The position numbers were made by a program, and so were the translations under genes. A stretch of DNA of 64,000 bases from CAZZBK01 sp964387325. Lineage in GTDB: Bacteria > Planctomycetota > Planctomycetia > Pirellulales > PNKZ01. Positions 50,188 to 59,587 of the stretch are shown here, piece after piece; the stretch's first letter is position 1, and every line of letters starts with the position of its first letter. The stretch spans positions 7,726 through 71,725 of the forward strand of contig CAYLYE010000003.1 of the NCBI GenBank assembly GCA_964387325.1. Reading direction: 5' to 3'. The notes below the pieces were generated by a model. The model saw only the letters and a list, made by a program, of their open reading frames with translations. It searched no databases and was not told the DNA's origin.

Positions 50188-51024
50188 ATGAAGCGCGCCT
50201 CGCATCGTGGTTTTACGTTGTTGGAGTTGTTGGTCGTGGTGGCGATTCTGGCCATGCTGGCCGGGGCGGTCATTCCGATGGTGACCAACTCGACCGAGCG
50301 GACGCAGGCCTCGGTCGCGGCGGCGAACGTGACCGACTTAACAAAGACGATCGACAGCTTTTGGACCTACAACGGCTACTATCCCGACGGCTGGGACACG
50401 CTCATCGGGGCGAGTGACTCGACCGGCACCACTGCGACGGGCAGCTTATTTACCAGGCTGATGACGCGGATGCAGTCGACCTCGTCACCGGTAGTACAGT
50501 TGGTCAATGCCAGTATGGCCGATCCGAGCAGTGCGTTGTGGCGCGCCCAGATGCGTACCTATTACAACCATGTCGAAGGATATACTTCGATCGCCTCGAT
50601 GCTCCCGAATGACGCCACATCATTGTTCACGAGCACACCGGTCGCCCCCTACAGTTCGATCGGTGTTCCGAGTTCAAGTGTTCAGTTGGCCGTATTGAAC
50701 TGGACGGTATCGACGACCGACCCGATCTATAGCGTGCTCGTGAATGACTGGAACCTGTTAGGTGTTTCGTCTACCTACCTGACCGATCACAACTTCATTG
50801 TGCTGGGGTTGGGCAATCGCAACACGCTCGTGGGTCGCGAGATGCGCAGCGCTCCATCGTTGGATCTCGATAGCGCGGCGCTTTACTACACCCGGCCGCT
50901 CGCCGTGTTCGCAGTACCTGTGTTGTCGACCTCGACCGAGAAGGCCAAGCTCGTGGGCATGCTGGGGCCTGACGGCCGCAGCTTGAATCAATACCTTCGC
51001 AACTTTCATAGTCCCGCGCCATAA
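50188..51024 (+). CDS. Pseudopilin-like protein, pilus cluster copy 4
   Basis: 278 residues from the ATG at 50188 (AAGGGG upstream). The frame extends 45 codons further back but overlaps copy 3 and looks non-coding. Signal: MKRASHRGFTLLELLVVVAI. The N-terminal helix is followed by TDLTKTIDSFWTYNGYYPDG, a pattern seen in pseudopilins that pack a helix on the spine. FIVLGLGNRNTLVGREM and ALYYTRPLAVFAVPVLST are its versions of the shared C-terminal block. It leads directly into the minor-pseudopilin and assembly genes 18 bases downstream. Confidence 0.88.
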   Translation: MKRASHRGFTLLELLVVVAILAMLAGAVIPMVTNSTERTQASVAAANVTDLTKTIDSFWTYNGYYPDGWDTLIGASDSTGTTATGSLFTRLMTRMQSTSSPVVQLVNASMADPSSALWRAQMRTYYNHVEGYTSIASMLPNDATSLFTSTPVAPYSSIGVPSSSVQLAVLNWTVSTTDPIYSVLVNDWNLLGVSSTYLTDHNFIVLGLGNRNTLVGREMRSAPSLDLDSAALYYTRPLAVFAVPVLSTSTEKAKLVGMLGPDGRSLNQYLRNFHSPAP

Positions 51025-51042
51025 ACGCGACCGGTTCCCCCT

Positions 51043-51846
51043 ATGTTCAACGTGAACACCTCATTGTCGTCGCTTCCCAAGGTGTCCCGCAGGGCACTGG
51101 CGGCTCGACGTGCGTTCACGCTGATGGAATTGTTGCTGGTGGTGTTGATCACCAGCGCGATTGCTGGCATGGCGGCGATGGTCTACTCCGGTGCTCATGT
51201 CACGAGCCAGCAGCACATCTGTCGGCATGAGATGTCGCAACTGCGACAGGCCTTGGCCCGGTTCAATCGCGACACGGGTTATTGGCCCGGCCAGGGACCG
51301 TTTCAGCGCGTCAGCGATGGCGGTGCGATCGCCGACTCGGTCTCGGCCGACTGGCTGCACTCGCCCGCCAACTTTTGGATGCTGTTTCAGAATCCACTCG
51401 ATGGCAGCGGGCATATGCTGTCGGCGTGGGATCCGGTGACGCGGCGCGGCTGGAACGGCCCGTACTTGTCGCAGTCGGGCAACATGCTGGTCAACGTGAG
51501 CGATTTTCTCGGCGGCAGCCAGCAGATCATCAGCGCCGTGTATGGCGTGGCCGACTCGTTCCCGGCTTTGCCGACGGCCGACGGCTCGTTTGTCTGGCAG
51601 GGGTTGAGCCCGGGCGAGTCGTGGGGGCGACCGTATCTGTTGTTCATCGATGCCCCGCAAAACACGGCGTACATGAACTTGCTTGCCGCGCGGGTCAGTG
51701 GCATGAACACGGCCTCGCCCACCTATGTTGCGCTACAAATGATCGTCAACGGATCGACGACCACGGACGACAGTGTACTGATCGGAGCAGGCCCGGACGG
51801 AGTCTTTGCCACGGCGGATGATTTCGTCCTCACGGTGCTGCGATGA
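51043..51846 (+). CDS. Minor pseudopilin-like protein, pilus cluster copy 5
   Basis: 267 residues. The leader is longer (about 24 residues, ending ARRA) and the signal is FTLMELLLVVLITSAIAGMA, a less typical version of the class III motif. The mature part includes RFNRDTGYWPGQGPFQRVSD and ends SVLIGAGPDGVFATADDFVL, a common ending of calcium-binding GspG-like pseudopilins. The next gene starts inside its stop codon (ATGA). It is probably a minor pseudopilin or tip component. Confidence 0.85.
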   Translation: MFNVNTSLSSLPKVSRRALAARRAFTLMELLLVVLITSAIAGMAAMVYSGAHVTSQQHICRHEMSQLRQALARFNRDTGYWPGQGPFQRVSDGGAIADSVSADWLHSPANFWMLFQNPLDGSGHMLSAWDPVTRRGWNGPYLSQSGNMLVNVSDFLGGSQQIISAVYGVADSFPALPTADGSFVWQGLSPGESWGRPYLLFIDAPQNTAYMNLLAARVSGMNTASPTYVALQMIVNGSTTTDDSVLIGAGPDGVFATADDFVLTVLR

Positions 51847-52970
51847 ACTCAAAAACTTGCGATTGTCGCGCGAGTCGGGCGACCGGGCCGAGACGGCCTG
51901 GCTATGAGCGCACATGTCGTGGGCTGACGCTGCTCGAAATGCTGCTGGTCGTGTTCATCTTGTCGGCCGTGGCGCTCGGCGCGGTCTCGCTTACCGATAA
52001 GGTCGATTCGCAAGGGCGGTTCGACGACACAAGTCGGCGGTTGAATTTACTGCGCGACGCGATCGTTGGTCCGCGGCAGTTCACGAGTGCCGGTCAGCGG
52101 ATCAACAGCGGCTTTGTGAACGACCTGGGGACACTGCCCGCGAGTGTGTCGCGATTGACGCTCACGCTTAACGACGCACAGACGACCATTCCGCGCTTCC
52201 AAGCGTACGCGCCGTTGTTCTTCGATCCGACGGTCGACTCGCCCGGCACCGCCTACGGTCCCTACGGCTGGGACGCGACTACGAACACCGACGCGGTCGC
52301 CGTCAGTGGCACGATCTTGTATAAGGGTTATCGCGGGCCGTATCTCGCGCTCGATGCCGGAGTTACGAGCTATTTAGAATCGACCACGCTGAACATGGTG
52401 ACCCTGTTTCGCGATGGCTGGGGTACCCACGGTGTCACCGACGACACCTTGAACTTTGGCTGGCTGTGGACCGCGCCGTCCGCGACGAGTGTCGCACCCT
52501 ACATTTCGCCGCTGCAAATCACGAGCTTAGGCGCCGATGGTGTCGTCACCAGCGCGCCGACGCTCAACGTGCTCGACAATGACGTGAATGTGTCGATCTC
52601 GGCCGACGATTGGTCGATCCCCTCGCTCACGCTGACGGTTCGCAACACGCTCGGCGAACAAACAAATATCAACGCCGCTCTGCTGGTCTTCACCCCCTCG
52701 GGCTGGCGACGTTTCCAGAGTACGGCCCAAACGATTGCCGAGGGCACTGCAACGACCCCAACCACCGCGACGTTCACGCTCGTCGGCGAGACCACGAGCG
52801 ACCGTATCCCGCTCGGGCAGCATTGGCTGCTGCTGTTTGTGGACGACGGCAACACGCAACCTTCGGCCAGTGACGCGCCGCTGCTGAATTCAACAACCAC
52901 GCAAGTGATTGGCCGCACGATCGATGTTTACCCACGCGCCTCAGCCACCGAAACGCTGACGATCGAGTAA
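51843..52970 (+). CDS. Minor pseudopilin-like protein with prepilin signal
   Basis: 375 residues. A Cys-containing basic leader (MNSKTCDCRASRATGPRRPG) precedes LTLLEMLLVVFILSAVALGA, a prepilin-type helix. The mature protein is long and Thr/Asp-rich, with RFQSTAQTIAEGTATTPTTA; no further domain is recognised. It overlaps its neighbours on both sides (ATGA upstream, one base downstream), so it is tightly coupled to the assembly genes. The size suggests a large minor pseudopilin resembling GspK in position, but this is not shown. Confidence 0.8.
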   Translation: MNSKTCDCRASRATGPRRPGYERTCRGLTLLEMLLVVFILSAVALGAVSLTDKVDSQGRFDDTSRRLNLLRDAIVGPRQFTSAGQRINSGFVNDLGTLPASVSRLTLTLNDAQTTIPRFQAYAPLFFDPTVDSPGTAYGPYGWDATTNTDAVAVSGTILYKGYRGPYLALDAGVTSYLESTTLNMVTLFRDGWGTHGVTDDTLNFGWLWTAPSATSVAPYISPLQITSLGADGVVTSAPTLNVLDNDVNVSISADDWSIPSLTLTVRNTLGEQTNINAALLVFTPSGWRRFQSTAQTIAEGTATTPTTATFTLVGETTSDRIPLGQHWLLLFVDDGNTQPSASDAPLLNSTTTQVIGRTIDVYPRASATETLTIE

Positions 52971-54754
52971 TGACCCACGAACCGTTTTATCAACGCTGGC
53001 TGCCGAATCTCGACTCGCGACTGCTCGTCGTCGAGACCGATGGGTTCGTCACGCGCGCGCTGGTCGTGCGGCGCGAAGGGAAGTCGGCCGCGATCGAGGC
53101 TCTCGCCGAGTCACGTCAGACGTCCGCCGACGCGGCCCTCGACGAAGCACTCGCGGCGCTCGGGGTCGCCAAGCTGCCGCGCCGCGCCATTCTGCTCACG
53201 CACGAGGTGATCACGAGCATCGTGCCGTTGCCAGTCAACCCGGCCAAGCCACGCGCCGCCGATGAGATGCACGAGCTTGTCCGGCTCGAACTCGAACCGC
53301 AAGTTGCGATTCAGTCGGGAGCCCGTCCGATCGGTGAAATTCTCGTCGGGCTCGGCGCTCTGAGCTACGAGCAGGTGGCCGAGGTGCTCGCCGAGCAAGA
53401 ACAGCTACGCGAACCACGCGGGGCAGGTACCGCGCGACGTGGCGTGGCCCGATTTGGCGAGATTGCCCGCTCGCTCGGTCTCGTCACGAACGATCAACTG
53501 GATCGAGCGCTCGGCTTGCAGCAGCAGTTTCGCTTGTCGAGCGACGATTTGGTTTGCGGCTGGGTCGGACAGAGCGGTGAGCTTCCGCAGCAGCCGGGCA
53601 TGTATCGCTGGCTGGTCAGTGGCATGGATCGCGGCACGCGCGACGCCTGGCATCAGCGCTTTGCCGCGCATCGCATCGAGTTGCGAAGTATTTATCCGCA
53701 ACTTGCCAGCAGCACGGCAGCGGTCGAGGTGGGCGAGGCCTGCTTCGCGGCGGTGATCGACATGCAGCCGGGCATGATCTGTGCCACGCGACTGTCGCTG
53801 GGCGCGATCGATTCGCAAACCATGCAACTGTCGACCGGTCGACTCCCGACGGTCGAGTTGTGTGCCGATCTGATCGGCCGCGCCCCGCTCGATGCATTTT
53901 GGGTCAGCGGGCGGAGTGTGCCATCGGGGAGTTTTGTCTCTGAGTTGTCAGCCTTGCTCCGCGCGCCGCATCAGCCGTGGACGTTCGTTGTTGCCGAAGG
54001 GCTTGTCGCTCCGCCGCTGGAGGCTCTCGCCGGGCCACTTGGCGCCGCACTGTGCGAGTGGCGGCGCGGCACGCGAGGCGCGCTCGTGGGTGTCGGGGCG
54101 CAGGACCCTGGCCCGCCGCTCTGGCAACGCCTGGAAGTTGTGCAAGCCGCTGCGGCTCTGATCGTCGCGCTGTTCATCTTGTACTCTGAGATCACGTTGC
54201 GCGGAACGCTCAGCCGATCGACCGCGCAACTCGCCGCCGCGCAACAAGAGTTGGCCGTCGTGCAAGGTGAGAGCAACGTGGAAAAAGCTCGTGCCGAGTC
54301 GGTCAAGCAATTGCGCGCCGAACTGGTCGTGATCAACGACCAGAAAAACGAATATGAGCACCTTCTGCAAGTGATCGAAGGGGATCTGGCCGATCGCAAT
54401 GCGTTTGTCCGCCAGTTGCTCGACGTGCTCGCCGCGAGTATTAACGAAGATGTGGCCGTCGATCAAATTCGCGAAGAGAATCAGCAGAAACAACAGTTTG
54501 TCATCTCCGGTTGGGCGCTCAGCACCCAATCGGCCGAGCAGTTCATCGATCGCGTCGGACGACGGTTGCCCAGTTGGGAATTGAGCGTCGGTAAACGCAA
54601 GCTCAGCGAGAAGACCGGTCGCTTCAAACTTGATGGCTACGCCTGGGAAGTTGAACTGCATCCGAACGCGCACATCAGCAAGGTCAAGTCGCTCAAGGGT
54701 GACGACGCACCGGTGCCACAGCAACGCGTTGCACAGCACGGGGGGCAACCATGA
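52970..54754 (+). CDS. PilM/PilN (GspL)-like assembly protein with two MshEN-type cyclic di-GMP motifs
   Basis: 594 residues. The N-terminal part (about 1-375) has features of an actin-like PilM/GspL cytoplasmic domain. Within it, residues 119-143 (PIGEILVGLGALSYEQVAEV then LAEQ) and 161-184 (RFGEIARSLGLVTNDQLDRA then LGLQ) match the repeated MshEN motif RLGxxLxxxGLLxxxxLxxALxxQ. A membrane segment (about 389-408), a coiled coil (412-470) and a PilN-like C-terminal domain follow. In T4P/T2SS systems such proteins link the ATPase to the periplasmic parts. Relocation of MshEN motifs into this protein is unusual. It is coupled to the PilO-like gene by ATGA. Confidence 0.82.
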   Translation: MTHEPFYQRWLPNLDSRLLVVETDGFVTRALVVRREGKSAAIEALAESRQTSADAALDEALAALGVAKLPRRAILLTHEVITSIVPLPVNPAKPRAADEMHELVRLELEPQVAIQSGARPIGEILVGLGALSYEQVAEVLAEQEQLREPRGAGTARRGVARFGEIARSLGLVTNDQLDRALGLQQQFRLSSDDLVCGWVGQSGELPQQPGMYRWLVSGMDRGTRDAWHQRFAAHRIELRSIYPQLASSTAAVEVGEACFAAVIDMQPGMICATRLSLGAIDSQTMQLSTGRLPTVELCADLIGRAPLDAFWVSGRSVPSGSFVSELSALLRAPHQPWTFVVAEGLVAPPLEALAGPLGAALCEWRRGTRGALVGVGAQDPGPPLWQRLEVVQAAAALIVALFILYSEITLRGTLSRSTAQLAAAQQELAVVQGESNVEKARAESVKQLRAELVVINDQKNEYEHLLQVIEGDLADRNAFVRQLLDVLAASINEDVAVDQIREENQQKQQFVISGWALSTQSAEQFIDRVGRRLPSWELSVGKRKLSEKTGRFKLDGYAWEVELHPNAHISKVKSLKGDDAPVPQQRVAQHGGQP

Positions 54755-55533
54755 TCTCCGGTGCTCGATCGTATCGCGAGGCGGTGACCACCGTGGTCGT
54801 GTTGGCCGCGTTGGTCGTGGCTGGCTACAGCATGTGGCGCTGGAACCCCAGCACCCGGTTCGGGCTCACGATGTGGGCGCGCGTCAAAGCGGCGCAAGCG
54901 CAAATCGAACAAACGCGCGCCGAGATGGTCAAGGCACGCGGCTCGATCCCGATCGTCGATGCCGATCCGGTCCAGTTGGCGCAAGAGAAAGTCGAGGCCG
55001 AGGCGATCCGCGACGCGCGGCGCGGTGAGCTCGATGTGGCCAAGTCACGGTTCGCCTCGAACGACATCGCCCGCCAAGCGCAGAACGTGGCGATTGCCGA
55101 GTTGGCGCGACTGCATCAGGTGCGGATCGTCGAGGTGGCCCCCTACAGTCTCGTGGCGCAGACGCCCAGCCGTGTTGCCTCGCCGGCCTCAACCGCGCCC
55201 ACCCCCTCTACACCTCCACAAGTGCCCGCAGCACAACGTCCCAATGCGACGACAGCGCCGGCAACAACCGTTGCCCCTCCTGCGACCAAGCCGGTGCCGC
55301 CGCTGGTCGTTGGGCCTTTTGTCGATTACAGCTTGCTGCTCAAACAGTTCGACCGCCCGGTGCAGAAATTGGTGCTCGAAGGTTCGTTCACGGCGCAGCG
55401 AGAATTTCTTGCCGCTCTCGATGATTTACCGCAACGGGTAAGTGTGTTGCGTTTCGAACTGGAGCGGCTCGAAGAGCCCGATACAACCGAGGACGACGCG
55501 CCGCTGCGGACGACGCTCGTGCTCTTGCAATAA
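54751..55533 (+). CDS. PilO/GspM-like inner-membrane assembly protein
   Basis: 260 residues. One N-terminal membrane segment (TVVVLAALVVAGYSMW) is followed by a coiled-coil region (KAAQAQIEQTRAEMVKARGS and onwards), a Pro/Thr/Ala-rich linker (about 145-185) and a C-terminal ferredoxin-like half (VDYSLLLKQFDRPVQKLVLE). The layout is that of PilO/GspM, which pair with PilN/GspL. Its position directly after the PilM/PilN-like gene supports this. Sequence identity to PilO is too low to see by eye, so the call rests on architecture and context. Confidence 0.78.
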   Translation: MISGARSYREAVTTVVVLAALVVAGYSMWRWNPSTRFGLTMWARVKAAQAQIEQTRAEMVKARGSIPIVDADPVQLAQEKVEAEAIRDARRGELDVAKSRFASNDIARQAQNVAIAELARLHQVRIVEVAPYSLVAQTPSRVASPASTAPTPSTPPQVPAAQRPNATTAPATTVAPPATKPVPPLVVGPFVDYSLLLKQFDRPVQKLVLEGSFTAQREFLAALDDLPQRVSVLRFELERLEEPDTTEDDAPLRTTLVLLQ

Positions 55534-55538
55534 GGCCC

Positions 55539-56672
55539 ATGATGGAAGTTCACTCCAGCTTGCTCGACGAATTGCTCGAAAAGTGCCGCCAGGTGCAGGC
55601 CTCGGATCTGCATCTCTCGGCCGACGAGATGCCCTTCGTGCGCGTGCATGGCCGTCTGCAACCATTGGGGAGCGAACGGCTCAGCGCCGCCGCGGTCGAG
55701 CAGCTAGCCTATGACATGATGCTCCCCCGGCAACGCGCGGTGTTCGACGATCATTTGACGCTCGACCTCGCCTACGCGCCACAACTTCACGAGCGGTACC
55801 GCATCAACGTGTACCGTGAACGGGGTCGCGTGGCGGTCGCGATTCGCCGCTTGGAAAACCGCTTCCGTGAGTTCAGCGAGTGGGGGCTACCACCGCAATT
55901 GGCGCAGCTCGCCGAGCTGCGCGACGGGCTGATCCTCGTCACGGGGCCGACCGGCAGCGGCAAGACGACCACGCTCGCCACGATGATCCATCAGATCAAC
56001 CAATCGCGCGCCTGTCACATTGTCACGATCGAAGACCCGGTCGAATATGTCCACCAGAACCATCGCTCGTTGGTCCATCAGCGCGAGTTGCACGCCGACG
56101 TGCCCAGCTTCGCCCAGGCGGTCCGCGCCTCGCTGCGCGAAGACCCCGACGTGATCCTGGTGGGGGAAATGCGAGACGTCGAAACGATTCAAGCCGCCGT
56201 CACGGCTGCTGAGACCGGACACCTCGTCTTCTCGACGCTCCACACCGGCGACGCAGTCGGCGCTCTCGACCGGATCATCGGCGTGTTCTCGGGCGATGAA
56301 CAGCAGTCGATACGTCAGCAGCTCTCGATGGTGTTGCGGGCGGTCATCGCTCAGCGGCTGCTCCCCACGGTCGACGGTGGTGGTCGCGTGCCGGTCGTCG
56401 AGATCTTGCAAGTCACGACCGCCGTGGCCCACCTGATCCGCAGCGGCAAGCCACAGCAGATCTACTCGACGATCGAGGCCGGCATGAGCCAGGGGATGCA
56501 AACCATGGAGCAAGCGCTCGTCGATCTGGTTCGCTCGGGCAAGGTCGACGTGGCCGACGCCAAGCTGCTGGCACGCGACCCACGCTTGTTTGAAGAGCGG
56601 ATGCGATATTTCGACGGCAACAACGGCACCCCGGGCCGATCATCGACCTACGCCCGAACCACAAATACGTAA
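55539..56672 (+). CDS. pilT: PilT-like twitching/retraction ATPase
   Basis: 377 residues. QASDLHLSADEMPFVRVHGR is the N-terminal domain, the Walker A motif is GPTGSGKTTTLA, the Asp box and Walker B follow in VTIEDPVEYVHQ and REDPDVILVGEMRD, and the His box is GHLVFSTLHTGDAVG. AVAHLIRSGKPQQIYSTIEA matches the AIRNLIRE region of PilT but is degenerate. It would depolymerise a pilus or, in a secretion-type system, act as an accessory ATPase. The next gene starts six bases later. The function is firm at family level. Confidence 0.88.
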   Translation: MMEVHSSLLDELLEKCRQVQASDLHLSADEMPFVRVHGRLQPLGSERLSAAAVEQLAYDMMLPRQRAVFDDHLTLDLAYAPQLHERYRINVYRERGRVAVAIRRLENRFREFSEWGLPPQLAQLAELRDGLILVTGPTGSGKTTTLATMIHQINQSRACHIVTIEDPVEYVHQNHRSLVHQRELHADVPSFAQAVRASLREDPDVILVGEMRDVETIQAAVTAAETGHLVFSTLHTGDAVGALDRIIGVFSGDEQQSIRQQLSMVLRAVIAQRLLPTVDGGGRVPVVEILQVTTAVAHLIRSGKPQQIYSTIEAGMSQGMQTMEQALVDLVRSGKVDVADAKLLARDPRLFEERMRYFDGNNGTPGRSSTYARTTNT

Positions 56673-56678
56673 ACTCAC

Positions 56679-58307
56679 ATGCCGATTACGCCGCAAGAAC
56701 TTCTCGACGCTGCCGTAGGTGTGGGCCTCATCGATGCCGACACGGTCGAATCGCTGCGCGTCCGCTCGCGGCAACGGCGCGAGTCACTGCTCGAGACCGC
56801 GACATTGCAGGGACGGTTCCCACTGGCGGCCATGTATCGCGCGCTGGCCGACCGTCGCGGCTGGGATTACATCGACATGGCAGCCGAGTTGCCCGAGCCT
56901 GAGTTGGTGCGCCGCGTGAGCGAAACGATCATTCGCCGCCGGCTCGTGTTGCCCGTCCGACAGCAAGACAACACTGTGCTTGTGGCGACGGCCGACCCCG
57001 ACGATCGGGGCACCTTGGAAAGCATTCAGCGCTCGTTGGGCGCGAACGTCCAGAGCGCCCTGTGCGACCCCGAGTCGCTGCAACTGGCCATCGACCGCGT
57101 GCTCACACTGATCGGTGGACGCGCCGCCACGGGGGGCGGCGAGGCCATCGACGCCGTGTCGCTGCTCGATCGCATCATGCGCGAGGCCTTTCTGCGCCGG
57201 GCCAGCGATATTCATATCGAGTCCGAGGCGACCGGCACACGCGTGCGGCTGCGGATCGACGGCCGACTGCGGATCTTTATGACCGGGCTCGATCCGGAAC
57301 TGGGCAACAGTTTGCTCTCGCGCGTCAAAGTGCTCGCCAATCTCGATATTGCCGAGCAGCGGGCTCCACAAGACGGCCGCTTCAGTTACAGCCCGCCGGG
57401 GCGCGACGATGTCGAGATCGACCTCCGCGTCGCCACGGTCCCCACGCGCTGGGGCGAGCGGGCCACGCTCCGGTTGCTGGGCATGAACGCGGGCGATCTG
57501 ACGCTCGAGTCGCTCGGTATGTCACCGAAGCAACTTGTTAAATTCCGCGAGGTCATCCGTCGCCCCCACGGCATTATTCTGCTCACCGGTCCCACGGGCT
57601 CGGGTAAGAGCACGACCCTGTACTCCGCGCTGAGCGAGATCAATCAGACGCACCTGAACATCATCACGGTCGAAGATCCAATCGAGTATCTCATTCCGGG
57701 CGTCAATCAGGTACACGTCGGCGGGACCGACAAGGTCTCGTTTGCCAGCGCGCTACGCTCGCTGCTGCGGCATGACCCGGACGTGATGATGGTGGGCGAG
57801 ATTCGCGATCCGGAAACGGCCGACGTGGCGATGAAAGCCGCGCTCACCGGGCATCTGTTGTTCTCGACGCTGCACACGAACACCGCCTGCGGCGCGATCA
57901 CGCGGCTGGTCGACATCGGCTGCGAACCGTTTCTGATCGGGGCCTCGCTCGTGGCATCCATCGCTCAGCGGCTCGTACGCCGACTGTGCCCGCGTTGCAA
58001 GCGTCCGCGACTGGCCACCGAGCGCGAACTCGCCTTGCTGGGGCTGACCGACTCGACGGTCGAAGTCTATGAGCCCACTGGCTGCGCTGCTTGCCTGGGA
58101 ACCGGTTTCACTGGCCGCATCGGTCTGTTCGAGACTTTGTGGATCGATCAGGAGTTGGCTCGCCTGATCAGTCAAGGAGCCACGCAATCGCAAATCGAGC
58201 AGTCCGCGCCACGCACACTCACCACGCTCCGCGCCGATGGCATCGAGAAAATTTTGCAAGGGATCACCACCGTCGACGAGGTCATGACCGCAACCGTGGT
58301 CGACTGA
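56679..58307 (+). CDS. GspE/PilB-type assembly ATPase
   Basis: 542 residues. The N-terminal domain resembles T2SSE_N but lacks the RLGxxL motif seen in the upstream PilM/PilN-like protein. The core has RASDIHIESEATGTRVRLRI, GPTGSGKSTTLYSALSEINQ (Walker A), TVEDPIEYLIPGVNQVHV, RHDPDVMMVGEIRDPETADV (Walker B) and GHLLFSTLHTN. A zinc site follows with CPRCKRPR and CAACLGTG. It powers pseudopilin assembly. Both GspE and PilB names fit. Confidence 0.92.
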   Translation: MPITPQELLDAAVGVGLIDADTVESLRVRSRQRRESLLETATLQGRFPLAAMYRALADRRGWDYIDMAAELPEPELVRRVSETIIRRRLVLPVRQQDNTVLVATADPDDRGTLESIQRSLGANVQSALCDPESLQLAIDRVLTLIGGRAATGGGEAIDAVSLLDRIMREAFLRRASDIHIESEATGTRVRLRIDGRLRIFMTGLDPELGNSLLSRVKVLANLDIAEQRAPQDGRFSYSPPGRDDVEIDLRVATVPTRWGERATLRLLGMNAGDLTLESLGMSPKQLVKFREVIRRPHGIILLTGPTGSGKSTTLYSALSEINQTHLNIITVEDPIEYLIPGVNQVHVGGTDKVSFASALRSLLRHDPDVMMVGEIRDPETADVAMKAALTGHLLFSTLHTNTACGAITRLVDIGCEPFLIGASLVASIAQRLVRRLCPRCKRPRLATERELALLGLTDSTVEVYEPTGCAACLGTGFTGRIGLFETLWIDQELARLISQGATQSQIEQSAPRTLTTLRADGIEKILQGITTVDEVMTATVVD

Positions 58308-58339
58308 CGCACAACACGTAACAAACTTAACCCACGCAT

Positions 58340-59581
58340 ATGCCCGTTTATCAATACGTCGCCCTGAACAACCGCGGACAAGAGGTCCGGGGCCGCGCCG
58401 AGGGAGCCGATCCGCGCTCGGTCAGTTCTACGCTGCGCGCCCAATCGTTGTTCGTGGTGCGATTGATGCAGCAGGGCGCGGCAGCCGCGCGGGGCGGTCG
58501 AACGCTCGCCGACACATGGCTCGGCGTGAAGCGGTACTTCGCTGGATTGTGGCCTGTCCGTACACGCGATCGGGTGTTCTTCTTTCAGCAAATGGCGCTC
58601 ATGTTGCGCACGGGCCTCACGCTGTTGCAGGCACTTGAGGTGGCCCGCGATCAGACGAGCAAGCCCCGCTTTGTCAAAACGATCGACAACCTGCGCGAGG
58701 GGATTCAGTCGGGCAAGAGCTTCTCGCAGGCCATGCTCCAGGAGCGGCAGTTCTCCAAGTTCACGATCAAGTTGATCGAGACGGCCGAGGCCAGCGGCGA
58801 ACTCGATCGGATTTTGGAACAGATCGCTCAGTACATGGAGCGGCGGGCCGAATTGCAGCGCAAACTGCTTACCGGCCTGACGTATCCGTTGATCGTCGTG
58901 ATCTCGTCGATCGGCGTGGCTGTGTTTTTGGTCGTCGCCATTATTCCGAAGTTCCGCACCTTCTTTGATCGACGGCAGGTGGCGCTCCCCTGGTCGACGC
59001 AGATGCTCGTCGACATCTCGAATGTGGTCACGGAGCACTACATGACCGCTTTGGCCGTCATCGCCACGGTGATTGGCTCGACGATCGGGCTCTACATGAC
59101 CGACGGCGGCCGCCGAGCCATCGACCGCGCGTTGCTGGGCGTGCCTGTGATCGGCACGTTGATCTCGACCGGCAGCATGGTCACGTTGACTCAGAGTGTC
59201 TCGATGATGCTGGGCAGCGGCGTGACGCTGCTCGAGTCGTTGCGGATTGCGGCGTCGGTGATCGCCAATCGATCGATGAGCGGCGCGGTGCAGCAGGCCG
59301 GCGAGCAAATCCTCCGCGGTCAGGATCTGGCACGCAGTCTGGCGCAACCGGTCATTCCGCGCTTGCTCACGCAGGTCGTCGCGGTCGGCGAGCGGACGGG
59401 TTCGCTCGCTCAGGTACTCGGCGAGCTCAATGAATTTTATGATCGCCAGTTGCAGGCGTACATCCAGCGGCTCAGCGCGTTGATCGAGCCTGTGATGATT
59501 CTGCTCATTGGCGGCATGGTGGGGTTTGTTTACTTTTCGTTCTTTCAGGCCGTGTTCCAATTGGCCACGGCCGGACGGTGA
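58340..59581 (+). CDS. GspF/PilC-type inner-membrane platform protein
   Basis: 413 residues. It carries the duplicated T2SSF domain: FFFQQMALMLRTGLTLLQAL with ETAEASGELDRILEQIAQYM, and LTQSVSMMLGSGVTLLESLR with AVGERTGSLAQVLGELNEFY. Two membrane segments flank the first copy (LIVVISSIGVAVFLVVAII) and a last one lies at the C-terminus (VMILLIGGMVGFVYFSFFQA). It anchors the ATPase and transmits force to the pseudopilin. It starts 32 bases after the ATPase gene. The family call is firm. Confidence 0.93.
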   Translation: MPVYQYVALNNRGQEVRGRAEGADPRSVSSTLRAQSLFVVRLMQQGAAAARGGRTLADTWLGVKRYFAGLWPVRTRDRVFFFQQMALMLRTGLTLLQALEVARDQTSKPRFVKTIDNLREGIQSGKSFSQAMLQERQFSKFTIKLIETAEASGELDRILEQIAQYMERRAELQRKLLTGLTYPLIVVISSIGVAVFLVVAIIPKFRTFFDRRQVALPWSTQMLVDISNVVTEHYMTALAVIATVIGSTIGLYMTDGGRRAIDRALLGVPVIGTLISTGSMVTLTQSVSMMLGSGVTLLESLRIAASVIANRSMSGAVQQAGEQILRGQDLARSLAQPVIPRLLTQVVAVGERTGSLAQVLGELNEFYDRQLQAYIQRLSALIEPVMILLIGGMVGFVYFSFFQAVFQLATAGR

Positions 59582-59587
59582 TCAATC

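Noticed and set aside
58172..59560. Open frame of 462 codons antisense to the GspF/PilC and ATPase genes
   Set aside because: A shadow of the true gene, with biased Arg/His composition and no domain.
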